A DNA stretch of 64,000 nt, from positions 715,008 through 779,007 of the forward strand of contig NZ_DS989915.1 of the NCBI RefSeq assembly GCF_000155615.1. Reading direction: 5' to 3'. Positions 1 to 8,678 of the stretch are shown piece by piece. Numbering within the stretch: position 1 is the stretch's first letter; each line of letters starts with the position of its first letter. Under the pieces are notes generated by a model, which saw only the letters and a list, made by a program, of their open reading frames with translations, had not been told where the DNA came from and searched no databases. The position numbers and the translations under genes were made by a program. This stretch comes from Alcanivorax sp. DG881 (GTDB taxonomy: Bacteria; Pseudomonadota; Gammaproteobacteria; Pseudomonadales; Alcanivoracaceae).

Positions 1-303
1 ACGCCAATGTGGGGTTGGGTGCGGTTACTGGTCATATTTGTGATAACGGCCTGAAGTTGCGCGCTGAAGCCCGTTACATGTATGACGATTTAGACGGTAT
101 TAGCGGTACGGTGTCTGAAGATGAAGGCGGGTTCAACGACTGGCGTTCTCTCTGGGCCTGGAAGTGCCTCTCGGTCAGACCAAGACCGTCGAAGTGGAAA
201 AAATCTTTACGAAACTCGTGAAGTCGAGAAAGTTGTGGAAGTGGCCGCTGCTGACAGTGATGGCGACGGTATTCCGGACAACCGTGACAAGTGCCCCAAC
301 ACC
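1..303 (+). pseudogene. OmpA-family outer-membrane protein remnant, frameshifted and truncated
   Basis: The window opens inside an OmpA-like gene. Barrel-like coding (EARYMYDD) is in the frame of position 9. The coding signal then moves to a second frame near 143-200 (GLEVPLGQTKTVEVEK), and to a third from about 213 (ETREVEKVVEV). That third stretch runs into a calcium-binding thrombospondin-3 type repeat (DSDGDGIPDNRDKCPNT, 253-303) of the kind found between the barrel and the peptidoglycan-binding domain of OmpA/OprF proteins. The expected C-terminal OmpA domain is absent: homology stops at about 303, just before the stop of the opposing gene. With two frame changes and a lost 3' end this cannot make a normal protein. 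Sequencing error could explain the frameshifts but not the missing C-terminal domain. Confidence 0.7.
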
Positions 304-321
304 ATGCTCCTACCAGCCAGG

Positions 322-1389
322 TTATTTCCCGCCGAAGGCTTTCTGCCAACCTACCGTAAAGGTGTAATCGGTTTCCATTTGGATACCATGCAGGGATTCC
401 TGCACTGGCGCCTTGTATTCCATCGCCAGGCGGTGGCCTTTCAGCGCGCCGTTCTTGCCTAGCAGGTTCAAACCCACGCCAATATCCAGACGCTGCCCAC
501 CCTTGGCATCCGGGTCTGCCGCCGGGTTCATCATCGGTGAGATAGTCAGATCTTCAGCAGAACCGTTAATACTGGTCCACCAGCTTTTGTAGGCTGCCAC
601 AGACACCGATGCCCACGGCGAGACCGGCTTGGCCGCCCAGGCAGTCAGGTACTTGCTCGACCCTAACTGGTAACCCTGATCATTATCGTCCAAAGGAATT
701 TTGGCACTAACCTGCGCGCCCCAGCTCCAGCTGGCGTATTGCTTGTTCAGGGTCAGCCCCGGGCGCAGTTCATAACTACCGGAGCCCAGCTGCATGGGGT
801 AAGGCAGCTGCAGCTCCTGGCCCGCCATGGGAATGTAGTCTTCTTCCTCGATAGAACCGGTGGGCAGCCCAAACACCATATTCAGGTGCAAGCGGTAGCC
901 GTTTTCGTCGTAGAACTTGTAGAGGCCACCGATACTCGCATCACCAATGCCTGAGGTTTCCGTATCAAACTCGCCCTGGGTGGTGTTACCCATCATGGTC
1001 ATGCGGGTCTTGGTGGTCATCTCGTTGGTGCTGTACGGCAACATCGCCATCAGGGTGAGGTTATCCGTGGGGGCGTACATGGCGCCAAGCATATGCATGT
1101 GCATGGTCATCTCGTACGGCAGGGCTTTCATGTTCATCATGCCCATGCCCGGGATCTCGGCAAATGCCTCATCCGTGCTCAGCGAGTCACTACCGGATTT
1201 CGCCCCACTCATCCCCATGCCCATATAACGGTAGGAAAGCATCCACTCACCCTTGCCGTGCGTGTGGTCACCCATCACGGAAATCGGCGCATGGCTGTCA
1301 GCGCGCCCGCCATCATAGTGGGCAAGCACTGCAGGGCTGGCAGTAAGCAGCGACAGCGATATCGCAGTGGACAAAACGGAACGAGACAT
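322..1389 (-). CDS. Met/His-rich outer-membrane beta-barrel protein (transporter-like)
   Basis: A 355-aa exported protein. I start it at the ATG at 1389 rather than at the longer open frame to 1449, because it has a GGGGAAA ribosome site and begins a clean signal peptide (residues 1-23, ending AVLA). Mature sequence has alternating aromatic/polar strands typical of outer-membrane barrels of the phenol MetA/transporter-like family. The N-terminal third is strikingly rich in methionine and histidine (MGDHTH, MGMGMSG, MGMMNM, MTMHMHM), a pattern known from copper or silver binding proteins, so a metal-related role is possible. No metal-resistance gene lies beside it. The gene converges on the OmpA remnant and follows the AraC regulator on the same strand. 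Function inferred only. Confidence 0.7.
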   Translation of the reverse strand: MSRSVLSTAISLSLLTASPAVLAHYDGGRADSHAPISVMGDHTHGKGEWMLSYRYMGMGMSGAKSGSDSLSTDEAFAEIPGMGMMNMKALPYEMTMHMHMLGAMYAPTDNLTLMAMLPYSTNEMTTKTRMTMMGNTTQGEFDTETSGIGDASIGGLYKFYDENGYRLHLNMVFGLPTGSIEEEDYIPMAGQELQLPYPMQLGSGSYELRPGLTLNKQYASWSWGAQVSAKIPLDDNDQGYQLGSSKYLTAWAAKPVSPWASVSVAAYKSWWTSINGSAEDLTISPMMNPAADPDAKGGQRLDIGVGLNLLGKNGALKGHRLAMEYKAPVQESLHGIQMETDYTFTVGWQKAFGGK

Positions 1390-1470
1390 GACATTTCCCC
1401 GGCATTGAATATTCGCCCGCAAGGATACGGACCCGAGGGGAAATACCAATGTGGCAAAATGTCACACCGC

Positions 1471-2541
1471 TCAGACGTGAGAGCCGTGAACCGGCGGATT
1501 GCCTGACTCCTGCTGAAACGCGCTTTGGTACGCCTTGCGGTATTGGCCCGGCGCGCAGCCCTGCCAGCGCTTGAAGGCATGATAAAAGTTGGCCGTATCG
1601 GAAAAGCCCAATTCCGTTGCCAGGCTCTGCATGTCACAACGGTGCTGACGCAGCGCCTTGCAGGCATGCTGATGGCGCACTTGATCACGTAATTTTGCAA
1701 ACCGCGCGCCTTCTTCCTGGAGGCGGCGCTGGAGGGTGCGCGGCGTCATGGCCAGGGCATCCGCCACCGCCTCCATGGTCACCGTATGCTCACCGAGCAG
1801 GCGCTCCAGGTGCTTGACCACTTGCCCGGTTATCCCCCCCGCCCGGGATAACCCGGCCAACACCTGGTCCGCGGATTTACGCAGGCGCTCGTTGTACTTC
1901 GGGTAGGCTCGAGGTAACGGGACGCCAAGCAACTCAGCGCTGAAGCGAATGGCATTCTGACCGGCAGAAAACGACATGGGGCACTGGAAAAATGCCCCAT
2001 AGCTTTCCAGTTGCTCGGCACAGGGCTCAGCATGGAGAAAACAGGCCCCGGTCAACGGCATATCTGCACCCAGCAAGGATCGCCCAATGGACAACATGGT
2101 AGCGACCACCACTTCGTTGTGGGTGCGTGTCGCCGTAAAGCGCAAGGTCGGGTCTTTGCTGATCACCGACAGCTGCACGCTCTTGCCGTAAAGATCCAGC
2201 GAGAAATCCAGGTAAGGCACCACCAGGTCCTTATAGCGAAACAGCATGCCAATGCCCTGTTCCAGGCTCTTGGCGGTGGCCATCAGGTTCCCCAGCAAAT
2301 CCAGGTTGCCATAGTGATTATCCGCCCCCACATGCAGCCCGAACAGCGGATCATCGCTTTCTGTAAAGGCCGCATAAAGCAACGCATCAAGTTGCTCAAG
2401 GCTGATGAAGCGATCGCTGCGGCCGACAATATCCGCATCAATGCCCACCTGCTCGAACAGGGCCTGCACATCCAGCTGGTTACGTAACGAGACTTCAAGA
2501 AGCCCCGGCAATATGGACGCCGGTAACAGTGTTGTTGTCAT
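1471..2541 (-). CDS. AraC-family transcriptional regulator (OruR-like, arabinose-binding type)
   Basis: A 356-aa regulator. The start at 2541 (ATG, MTTTLLP) is preceded by GAGGAGT at good spacing; the longer frame would begin at a TTG. The N-terminal two thirds match the arabinose-binding-like sensor domain of OruR/ArgR-type AraC proteins. The C-terminal about 100 residues form the double helix-turn-helix: MTPRTLQRRLQEEG in the first helix pair, and LATELGFSDTANFYHAFKRW followed by PGQYR in the second. Upstream it is divergent from the SRPBCC gene at 2732, and downstream it is co-directional with the Met-rich outer-membrane gene. Either could be its target, but no operator was recognised. The ligand is unknown. 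Confidence 0.9.
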   Translation of the reverse strand: MTTTLLPASILPGLLEVSLRNQLDVQALFEQVGIDADIVGRSDRFISLEQLDALLYAAFTESDDPLFGLHVGADNHYGNLDLLGNLMATAKSLEQGIGMLFRYKDLVVPYLDFSLDLYGKSVQLSVISKDPTLRFTATRTHNEVVVATMLSIGRSLLGADMPLTGACFLHAEPCAEQLESYGAFFQCPMSFSAGQNAIRFSAELLGVPLPRAYPKYNERLRKSADQVLAGLSRAGGITGQVVKHLERLLGEHTVTMEAVADALAMTPRTLQRRLQEEGARFAKLRDQVRHQHACKALRQHRCDMQSLATELGFSDTANFYHAFKRWQGCAPGQYRKAYQSAFQQESGNPPVHGSHV

Positions 2542-2731
2542 GCTGACTCCTCGCAATCACCCGAAACTAGGCAAAGCCCTCTGACAGGTCAACAACGCCC
2601 GCCGAATTGGCCCGTTTTACCGACTGGAGGTTGCCCCTTACTGTGCGTAATCTAGGGAGCCTTGAATAGTGCAATGGCCTGCATTTGCGCTTCCCGCAGG
2701 CGCCTTCTGCCAATAAAAACACGGATACAGC

Positions 2732-3163
2732 ATGCTAAAACGTTATCTGGTCGACGAAGTCACCGACACCCGCGCCTCCCGCAAACAGGCCTTCAAACTG
2801 TTTGCCGACGCTAACAACTGGGCCAGCTGGTGCTCGGTAGTCCGCCACGCCCGGCTCCTCAATGGCGGCTGGCGTCCCGGCGCCCTGCTACTGTTTGTGG
2901 CGGACCTGCCCCGCCTGCCGCCGGCGCCGGTGGTCGTGAAGGTGCTGGAGTACAAGGAAAACGAACGCATCACCTGGGGCCTGCAACTGCCCTTCGCCCG
3001 CATTACCCATCGCTTCACCTTTATCGACGATGGCCAGGGCGGCTGCCGGGTACACCAGGAAGAATGGACTGAGGGCTTGTTGACGCTGTTGACCTGGCCC
3101 GCCGGCAAACTGATTCACCGTTTCGATACGCGATTCGCGGCAGAATACGCAGCCATGTTCTGA
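2732..3163 (+). CDS. SRPBCC (START/polyketide-cyclase-like) protein
   Basis: A 143-aa soluble protein with the helix-grip layout of the SRPBCC superfamily: an N-terminal strand (RYLVDEV), a helix with the NNWASWCSVV segment, strands ending in ITWGLQLPF and THRFTFID, a glutamate-containing HQEEW strand and a long C-terminal helix. Such proteins bind hydrophobic ligands, and some act as cyclases or lipid carriers; the ligand cannot be read from sequence. It is divergent from the AraC regulator and 64 bases upstream of the RND/MMPL exporter on the same strand. A shared role in handling a hydrophobic compound is possible but not shown. Confidence 0.75.
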   Translation: MLKRYLVDEVTDTRASRKQAFKLFADANNWASWCSVVRHARLLNGGWRPGALLLFVADLPRLPPAPVVVKVLEYKENERITWGLQLPFARITHRFTFIDDGQGGCRVHQEEWTEGLLTLLTWPAGKLIHRFDTRFAAEYAAMF

Positions 3164-3227
3164 AACCGTCTGTTCGCTGTAGCCATAACAAGATTACAGA
3201 CCCCCTGTAACGCAAACCGGATACGTC

Positions 3228-5885
3228 ATGACCCATCGATTGTTTAACGCCTATTGCCGGGCTGTACTGGCACACCCTGTTTTCTGGCTGGTGCTGCTGG
3301 TGCTGCTTTGTGGCGTGGCCGCCACGCAGGCCCGCAACTTCAAGATCGATGCGTCAGCGGACTCCATGGTGCTGGAAAACGACAAAGCGCTGGAGTACTA
3401 CCGCAAGGTCTCCAAGCAATATGGCGGCAGTGATTTCCTGATCATCACCTACAGCCCCAAAGACAAACCCCTGTTTCAACAGAACAGCCTGGATCACCTG
3501 CAATCCCTGCAGCAATCGCTCAAAGATGTGGATCGGGTCAGCTCGGTGTACAGCATGCTGGACGTGCCCCTGCTGTTCAGCCCCCAGGTGGAATTCAGCG
3601 ACCTGGCCAACGACTACCGCACCCTCACCAGTGACGGCGTGGATCTGGCGCTGGCCGAAAAGGAATTTACCGACGAAAACCCGCTCTACGAAGACTTACT
3701 GGTCAGTGACGACGGCAATACCACCGCCCTGCTGGTGAGCTTCGAGCGCGACCAGAAATATTACGACCTGCTCTACAAGCGCAACGACCTGCGCGATCAG
3801 GAACGCAACGGCGAACTGGACGAACAAGGCCAGCAGGCGCTGGAAGACGCCACTCGCGCCTTCAGTGATTACAGCAGCCAGATCCAGCAACGCACCGCCG
3901 GGGAAATCGACCAGGTGCGCGAGATCATGGACAGCTACCGGGACGACGCCAACCTGTTCCTGGGCGGCGTCCCCATGATCACCACCGACCTGGTGCGCTT
4001 TATTCGCTCGGACCTGAAAGTGTTCGGCGTCGGCGTGCTGGTCTTCCTGATCCTCACCCTGTTCCTGATTTTCCGCCGTCCCCGCTGGGTGATCGTGCCG
4101 CTGGCCTGCTGCGGCGTCACCGTGCTGGCAGTGACTGGCTGGCTGGGCTGGATGGACTGGAAGGTGTCCGTTATCAGCAGCAACTATATTTCCCTGCTGC
4201 TGATCATCACCATGTCCATCACCATTCACCTCACCGTGCGTTTTCGCGAGCTGCATGAAGAGAACCCGGACGCCAGCCAGAAATGGCTGATCCGCGAAAC
4301 CGCCGCCCACATGATGCGCCCCAGCATCTACATGATTCTCACCACCATGGTTGGCTTCTCCTCCCTGGTGATCAGCGGCATTCGCCCGGTGATCGACTTT
4401 GGCTGGATGATGACCCTGGGCCTGGGCGTGTCGCTAATCGTCTGCTTTCTGGTGTTCCCCGCCCTGCTGGCCCCGCTATCCGCCGGCAAACCCCGGCAAG
4501 GGCGTGATCTCAGCCGGGAGCTGACCCTGGCCTTTGCCGGCTTTACCGAACGCCGCCGGCCCATTCTGTTGATCGTCGCGCTGGCCGTGATCGTCGCGTC
4601 CCTGTGGGGCGTCAGCCGGCTGACCGTGGAAAATCGCTTTATTGATTATTTCCAGAAAGACACGGAAATCTATCAGGGCATGCTGCAGATCGACCGCAAA
4701 CTGGGCGGCACCACCCCGCTGGATATCGTCATCGATGCGCCCAAGGCCACAACCGTGCAGAAAGCTGCCCTCAACCAACCCGCCACCGGCTGGGATGGCG
4801 ACAGCATGGACGACAGCCCCGGCGACCCGTTTGCCTCGGACAGCGCTGGCGAGACTGGCAACGCGGATCCCTTTGCCAACAGCGACACTGCCGCCGCAGA
4901 CAGCGCCGATCCTTTTGCCGACAGTGACCCCTTTGCCAGCGAGACCGGTGCAGACCCCTTCGCCACACCGAAAAAAGCCGAACCCAACCCGCTCAAGGGG
5001 TCCTACTGGTTCACCCCGGCCCGGCTGGGCCAGCTGGTGGACATTCAGGACTACCTGGAATCCCTGCCGGAAACCGGCAAGGTGCTCTCCATCGCCACCA
5101 CCTACGAAGTAGCGGAAAAGCTCAACGGCCGCCCGCTCAGCTATGTGCAGTTGATGTTGCTGGCCAGTTTTATTCCGGATGACTTGCGCAGCCAGCTGGT
5201 AAAACCCTACTTGTCTGACGACGGTAACCAGGTGCGCATCAGCGTACGGGTGATCGATTCCGACAAGAACCTGAACCGTAACGAACTGCTCGCCAAGATC
5301 CGCACCGACCTGCAAAGCGACTTCGGCCTGCAGCCAGAACAGGTGCACCTCACCGGCGCCATGGTGCTCTACAACAACATGCTGCAGAGCCTGTTCGACT
5401 CTCAGATCAAGACCCTGGGTTATGTCTTTGCCGCCATCCTGTTCATGCTGCTGATCCTGTTCCGCAGCATCCCGGTGGCACTGATCAGCATGGTGCCCAG
5501 CCTGATCTCCGCGTCACTGGTACTGGGTCTCATGGGCTGGATCGGTCTGCCGCTGGACCTGATGACCATCACCATCACCGCCATCACCATTGGCATCGCC
5601 GTGGATGACACCATTCACTACATCCACCGCTTCCACGAAGAGCTCCCCAAAGACAACGACTACGTGGCCACCATGAAGCGCTGCCATGGCTCCATCGGTA
5701 AAGCGATGTACTACACCTCGCTCACCATCATTGCCGGCTTCTCCATCCTGGCCCTGTCCAGCTTCAACCCCACCGTCTACTTCGGCCTGCTCACCGGCCT
5801 GGCCATGCTGGTCGCCCTGCTCAGCAACCTGACCCTGCTGCCGGCACTGCTGATCACGGTCAAACCGAAACTGAGGGCGGGCTGA
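3228..5885 (+). CDS. RND-superfamily (MMPL-type) exporter with DPFA-repeat insert
   Basis: An 885-aa inner-membrane protein with the RND two-repeat plan: one transmembrane helix near residue 20, a large periplasmic loop, a helix bundle around residues 265-420, a helix near 440-465, a second loop, and a terminal bundle from about 720. The second bundle keeps the acidic proton-relay motif (GIAVDDTIHYIHR). The matching place in the first half reads MSITIHLTVRFRE, without the DD pair. Relatives export lipids, hopanoids or hydrophobic compounds using proton-motive force. The second loop carries a low-complexity acidic stretch with five DPFA copies at about residues 532-581, unusual for the family. 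No membrane-fusion or outer-membrane partner lies nearby. Confidence 0.88.
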   Translation: MTHRLFNAYCRAVLAHPVFWLVLLVLLCGVAATQARNFKIDASADSMVLENDKALEYYRKVSKQYGGSDFLIITYSPKDKPLFQQNSLDHLQSLQQSLKDVDRVSSVYSMLDVPLLFSPQVEFSDLANDYRTLTSDGVDLALAEKEFTDENPLYEDLLVSDDGNTTALLVSFERDQKYYDLLYKRNDLRDQERNGELDEQGQQALEDATRAFSDYSSQIQQRTAGEIDQVREIMDSYRDDANLFLGGVPMITTDLVRFIRSDLKVFGVGVLVFLILTLFLIFRRPRWVIVPLACCGVTVLAVTGWLGWMDWKVSVISSNYISLLLIITMSITIHLTVRFRELHEENPDASQKWLIRETAAHMMRPSIYMILTTMVGFSSLVISGIRPVIDFGWMMTLGLGVSLIVCFLVFPALLAPLSAGKPRQGRDLSRELTLAFAGFTERRRPILLIVALAVIVASLWGVSRLTVENRFIDYFQKDTEIYQGMLQIDRKLGGTTPLDIVIDAPKATTVQKAALNQPATGWDGDSMDDSPGDPFASDSAGETGNADPFANSDTAAADSADPFADSDPFASETGADPFATPKKAEPNPLKGSYWFTPARLGQLVDIQDYLESLPETGKVLSIATTYEVAEKLNGRPLSYVQLMLLASFIPDDLRSQLVKPYLSDDGNQVRISVRVIDSDKNLNRNELLAKIRTDLQSDFGLQPEQVHLTGAMVLYNNMLQSLFDSQIKTLGYVFAAILFMLLILFRSIPVALISMVPSLISASLVLGLMGWIGLPLDLMTITITAITIGIAVDDTIHYIHRFHEELPKDNDYVATMKRCHGSIGKAMYYTSLTIIAGFSILALSSFNPTVYFGLLTGLAMLVALLSNLTLLPALLITVKPKLRAG

Positions 5886-5937
5886 GCCTACCGCCACCGC
5901 AGGAACTTGCCTGAAAGCGATCCTGCAGGTGGCGCAA

Positions 5938-6042
5938 GCGAGTTGCGAAGATCAAAACCCAAAGGTGCCCTGCCAGCAACGGGATTAAGGTTTGGGGGTT
6001 GAGGTTTTGCCTTTCGCCACTCGCGACTCGTAACTGACCTTA
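5938..6042. repeat. Inverted pair of 7-nt-period degenerate repeats
   Basis: Within the 470-base gap between two convergent genes, 5987-6042 reads as consecutive heptamers: AAGGTTT, GGGGGTT, GAGGTTT, TGCCTTT, CGCCACT, CGCGACT, CGTAACT, GACCTTA. The arm at 6003-6024 is matched in inverted orientation by 5938-5959, with the shared core GGTTTTG..CTTCGC.ACTCGC. The rest of the gap (6043-6254) shows nothing gene-like. The two arms could fold as a long imperfect hairpin. Similar arrays occur at six other places in the window. Confidence 0.65.
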
Positions 6043-6254
6043 TTTGACCACTGACCAAATGAACAGTATATTGGTCGTCCGGGTAGCCCCAGGCCTTCAT
6101 ACTGTGACCCCAGGAAAGCCTGACGATTGATCTCCGCGCCCCAAGGATGGGGCCGGGCTCCCGGACTAATTCAAGCTTATGACGGAACGGTGTTTGCGGG
6201 AGCGGCGGTTCCACCGCGAATGCCCCACGCTCCTCAGACCACAATCCCAACGAT

Positions 6255-6305
6255 AAAAAACCCCGGCCACAGCCTTTGAAACAAAGGCTCCAACCGGGGT
6301 TCTTT
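6255..6305 (-). terminator. Rho-independent terminator downstream of the HAD hydrolase
   Basis: Two-part stem: CCCCGG (6261-6266) pairs with CCGGGG (6294-6299), and AGCCTTT (6271-6277) pairs with AAAGGCT (6283-6289). On the minus strand it is followed by a run of six T (plus-strand A-run 6255-6260), so it serves the gene ending at 6356. The plus-strand side has a weaker T tract. Confidence 0.8.
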
Positions 6306-6355
6306 CATCGATACTCCCTATCGATCAGCAACCGGCAATCGCTCACCGGCGCCGC

Positions 6356-7141
6356 TTACTTCGCTTTCATGATCTCCGCCAGTTCAGAGACATCCTCGAC
6401 CACGTAATCGGGCTTCTTCGCCAGCGGGTAGAGAGCCTTGCCGGGCCGGGCAATAAAGGCCGTCTGCAAACCTGCTTCCTTTGCGCCAGCCACGTCCCAG
6501 CCGTGGGCCGCTACCATCAAGGCCTCTTCAGGCTGTACGCCAAGCTGCTCCAGCACCCACTCATAGGCACGCAGGTCCGGCTTGTAGATCTTGATATCCT
6601 CGATGCTGTAACGGGCATCGAAGAAATTCGTCAGGCCCGCATTTTCAAACTGGGTCTTCACCCCGTCGTTGGACGAGTTCGTCAGGCTGACAATCTTGAA
6701 ACCCTGCTCATTCAGTGAAGTGAGCCCCGGTTTCACATCCGGGTGAGGCGGCAGGCTGAGAATGGACGACACAATAGCCGTTTTCGCCTTTTCCTCACTC
6801 AAGGGAATATCGTTGTTCTCGGCCACCATCAGCAGCGAGGCGACACCGATCTGGCCAAAGTCGTGATATTCCCCAGTCACCGTGGTGACCAGGGAGTTAT
6901 GCAGCATGGTCGAGAACCACAGCGGCAACAGCTCCTCCCTGCCCCCCAGCGCCTCGCCAACCGATGAGCGCATGGACTCCAGGTCCAGCAGCGTTTCGTT
7001 CACATCAAAGATAATGACCTTGGGTCTGGGCGGTTCCGCGCCAGCAGACGCGTCTTGCGGGGCTGTATCAGCCATGGCAGTACCTCCAAGAAACAAAATG
7101 GCAGCAAGAAGGGGAAACGTTTTCAACAGGGTTCGGGGCAT
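6356..7141 (-). CDS. Haloacid-dehalogenase-type HAD hydrolase with signal peptide
   Basis: A 261-aa protein starting at the ATG at 7141 (MPRTLLK). The frame reaches 7153 only from a GTG. Residues 1-24 form a Sec signal peptide ending TAMA, so the enzyme is probably periplasmic. The body is a type II (S)-2-haloacid dehalogenase-like HAD protein: motif I DVNETLLD with nucleophile Asp at about residue 46, motif II SLTNSS, the conserved lysine in IYKPD, and motif III MVAAHGWDVAGA. Known dehalogenases of this type are usually cytoplasmic, so export is unusual. Substrate unknown; it could hydrolyse haloacids or phosphorylated compounds. It stands alone with its own terminator. Confidence 0.85.
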   Translation of the reverse strand: MPRTLLKTFPLLAAILFLGGTAMADTAPQDASAGAEPPRPKVIIFDVNETLLDLESMRSSVGEALGGREELLPLWFSTMLHNSLVTTVTGEYHDFGQIGVASLLMVAENNDIPLSEEKAKTAIVSSILSLPPHPDVKPGLTSLNEQGFKIVSLTNSSNDGVKTQFENAGLTNFFDARYSIEDIKIYKPDLRAYEWVLEQLGVQPEEALMVAAHGWDVAGAKEAGLQTAFIARPGKALYPLAKKPDYVVEDVSELAEIMKAK

Positions 7142-7305
7142 GACAAAGAGCACCTAAGGGAAAATGAATGCATGGCTAACCAATAATTCAGCGCCAACCT
7201 TTGTGGTGGGAGGTCACAACAGAGCGAAAGTTCCTGAGATTGCTGCCCGCCCCCTAGCACACAACAAAATCTAACCGTGGCAAAGAAGGCCCTGCCACGA
7301 TCGCC

Positions 7306-7551
7306 TTACACTTCCGGCTTCTCCAGTTCCTGCATCACATAGCCCACCTCGTCCATCTTCTCGGTGAGCACCTGCTGGGCATCGAAAAGCCCACGGTTAT
7401 AGAAATGCGGGCCGATCTCCCTGGCAAAGAAATCAATCAGAAACTCCGCCTCGAAGCCGCCGATATCCTGCTGGAGCTCCTCATCAAAGTACGCCTTGAT
7501 CTTGCTGACCATCCGGGCTTTTTGGTCCGGGGAAAACGTAATATCACTCAT
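7306..7551 (-). CDS. DUF2164 family protein
   Basis: An 81-aa cytoplasmic protein matching the DUF2164 family in length and layout: ITFSPDQKARMVSKIKAYF, then DIGGFEAEFLIDFFAREIGPHFYNRGL and a C-terminal helix ending QELEKPEV. The family has no established role. Two ATGs, at 7554 and 7551, are possible starts; I use 7551, and the ribosome site is weak. It is separated from its neighbours and sits just outside the accessory cassette region. Confidence 0.8.
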   Translation of the reverse strand: MSDITFSPDQKARMVSKIKAYFDEELQQDIGGFEAEFLIDFFAREIGPHFYNRGLFDAQQVLTEKMDEVGYVMQELEKPEV

Positions 7552-7680
7552 CATCAACTCTATCTAGATTGGGAGCACCAAAGGCACACCTGCAGAAGCA
7601 GCGGTTCCACCCTGGCCACAACCTCCAGCCCCCTTCCTAATTACGGGCATATACCGACCTCGGTCAAGAAAGCGTTTACT

Positions 7681-8082
7681 CTAGTCTCTACGAATCCAGT
7701 AACGCCCCCAAAGGTAGGCGACACCAAACAGCGCAGCGCCAAAAATCAGTGTATTGGAGAGAATGCCCTCAAAGGTATAGTGCGGCAGCCCACTAAAGAC
7801 CACATGCAAACCGGCATGAACCACCAAAAACACTGAGATCCAGAACTGCCCCTGCACCGCCCGCTCCGGCAACCTGCTGGTCAGCCAACCCAACACCAGC
7901 GCAAAAATCGGCACATGCAACGCCACAAACACCACACGACCCAGCCCCGGCGCCATCCAGCTAGTCAGCGGAAGTACACGCCATTCGCTGTGGGTCATGG
8001 CATCCAGTTCGTGGGTGAATAGCAGGCTCACCCCAAGCAGAAAGAGTGATTTAAGCCAGAGAGGCTGGAAAGTGTCGGTCAT
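7681..8082 (-). CDS. Small integral membrane protein (DUF6713-like)
   Basis: A 133-aa protein with about four hydrophobic segments. It opens with a helix ending in FTHELDAMTHSEWRVLP; the HELDAM..EWR signature recalls the DUF6713 group of small membrane proteins. His residues recur near the ends of other helices (ALHVPIF, VHAGLHVVF), which may suggest a metal or membrane-enzyme site, but this is conjecture. It lies at the low-coordinate edge of the cassette block and is co-directional with it, so it may be another captured gene. No clear attC site was found next to it. Confidence 0.6.
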   Translation of the reverse strand: MTDTFQPLWLKSLFLLGVSLLFTHELDAMTHSEWRVLPLTSWMAPGLGRVVFVALHVPIFALVLGWLTSRLPERAVQGQFWISVFLVVHAGLHVVFSGLPHYTFEGILSNTLIFGAALFGVAYLWGRYWIRRD

Positions 8083-8198
8083 TAGTGAGTCCAGGGAGAC
8101 GTTAACGAGTTAACCTGATTGCTCTTTCTATAGTGAACTTGAGGCACGAGGCAAGGGGAAAATCTGATTTAACGTCACTCTCAAGAAGCGCTCCCGCA

Positions 8199-8678
8199 TT
8201 ACGGGATATTATAATCAAAGTCCTCTTTTTCAACGCTTTCAGGAAGAATACCCGAATTAACGCCAAATACTTCATTCTCAAAGGAGGTGCACGTTTTATT
8301 GAAAACGACGTCGCTTTGGTTCAGCACGACAAGTCCGGAGAAATCTGACTTGCTCCTCTGGTTCTCGCCAATTCCGCCTGAATGGCACATAACATCGTAA
8401 ACGATGTAGCTGTAGTTTCCGTTCTTGAACCTCAATCGACTTATTCCACCACCTGGGCAAGCCGCGCTACTGAAGAGTGGCGAGTTCAATTCTAATTCGA
8501 CTGTGTCACCAGCCCCGTATACATACTCAATCCGGCCCTTTTCAGTCATGCATACTGAAACATTTTTGCTTCCGATTTCACATGCAAAAACCACTTCATC
8601 TTCAAGCTCACATAAGGAATTAGCTGACACAGGAAGACATACAGACAACAAAGCAATCAATAGAAGTACAGGTCTCAC
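8199..8678 (-). CDS. Secreted hypothetical protein
   Basis: A 159-aa unknown with a signal peptide (residues 1-19, ending PVSA) and a small beta-rich, cysteine-containing mature part (CELEDEVVFACEIG, VCMTEKG, CPGGG, MCHSGG, KTCTSF). Even Cys spacing suggests disulfides in the periplasm or outside. The start is the GTG at 8678, overlapping the end of a possible tiny upstream ORF. The DNA is clearly more A+T-rich than the flanking core genes, consistent with acquisition. It lies downstream of the GNAT gene in cassette order, but I cannot define an attC site at either end, so calling it a cassette gene is tentative. Confidence 0.6.
   Translation of the reverse strand: MRPVLLLIALLSVCLPVSANSLCELEDEVVFACEIGSKNVSVCMTEKGRIEYVYGAGDTVELELNSPLFSSAACPGGGISRLRFKNGNYSYIVYDVMCHSGGIGENQRSKSDFSGLVVLNQSDVVFNKTCTSFENEVFGVNSGILPESVEKEDFDYNIP

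Noticed and set aside
8101-8114. GTTAACGAGTTAAC, two HpaI-like palindromes
   Set aside because: Too short to interpret; may be chance or a remnant of a cassette end next to the DUF6713-like gene.
8151-8215. Possible additional attC site after the secreted protein (minus strand GACGTTAAATC with an upstream TATAATATCCCG)
   Set aside because: An R'-like GTTAAAT is present, but no convincing R'' or L''/L' pairing could be drawn.
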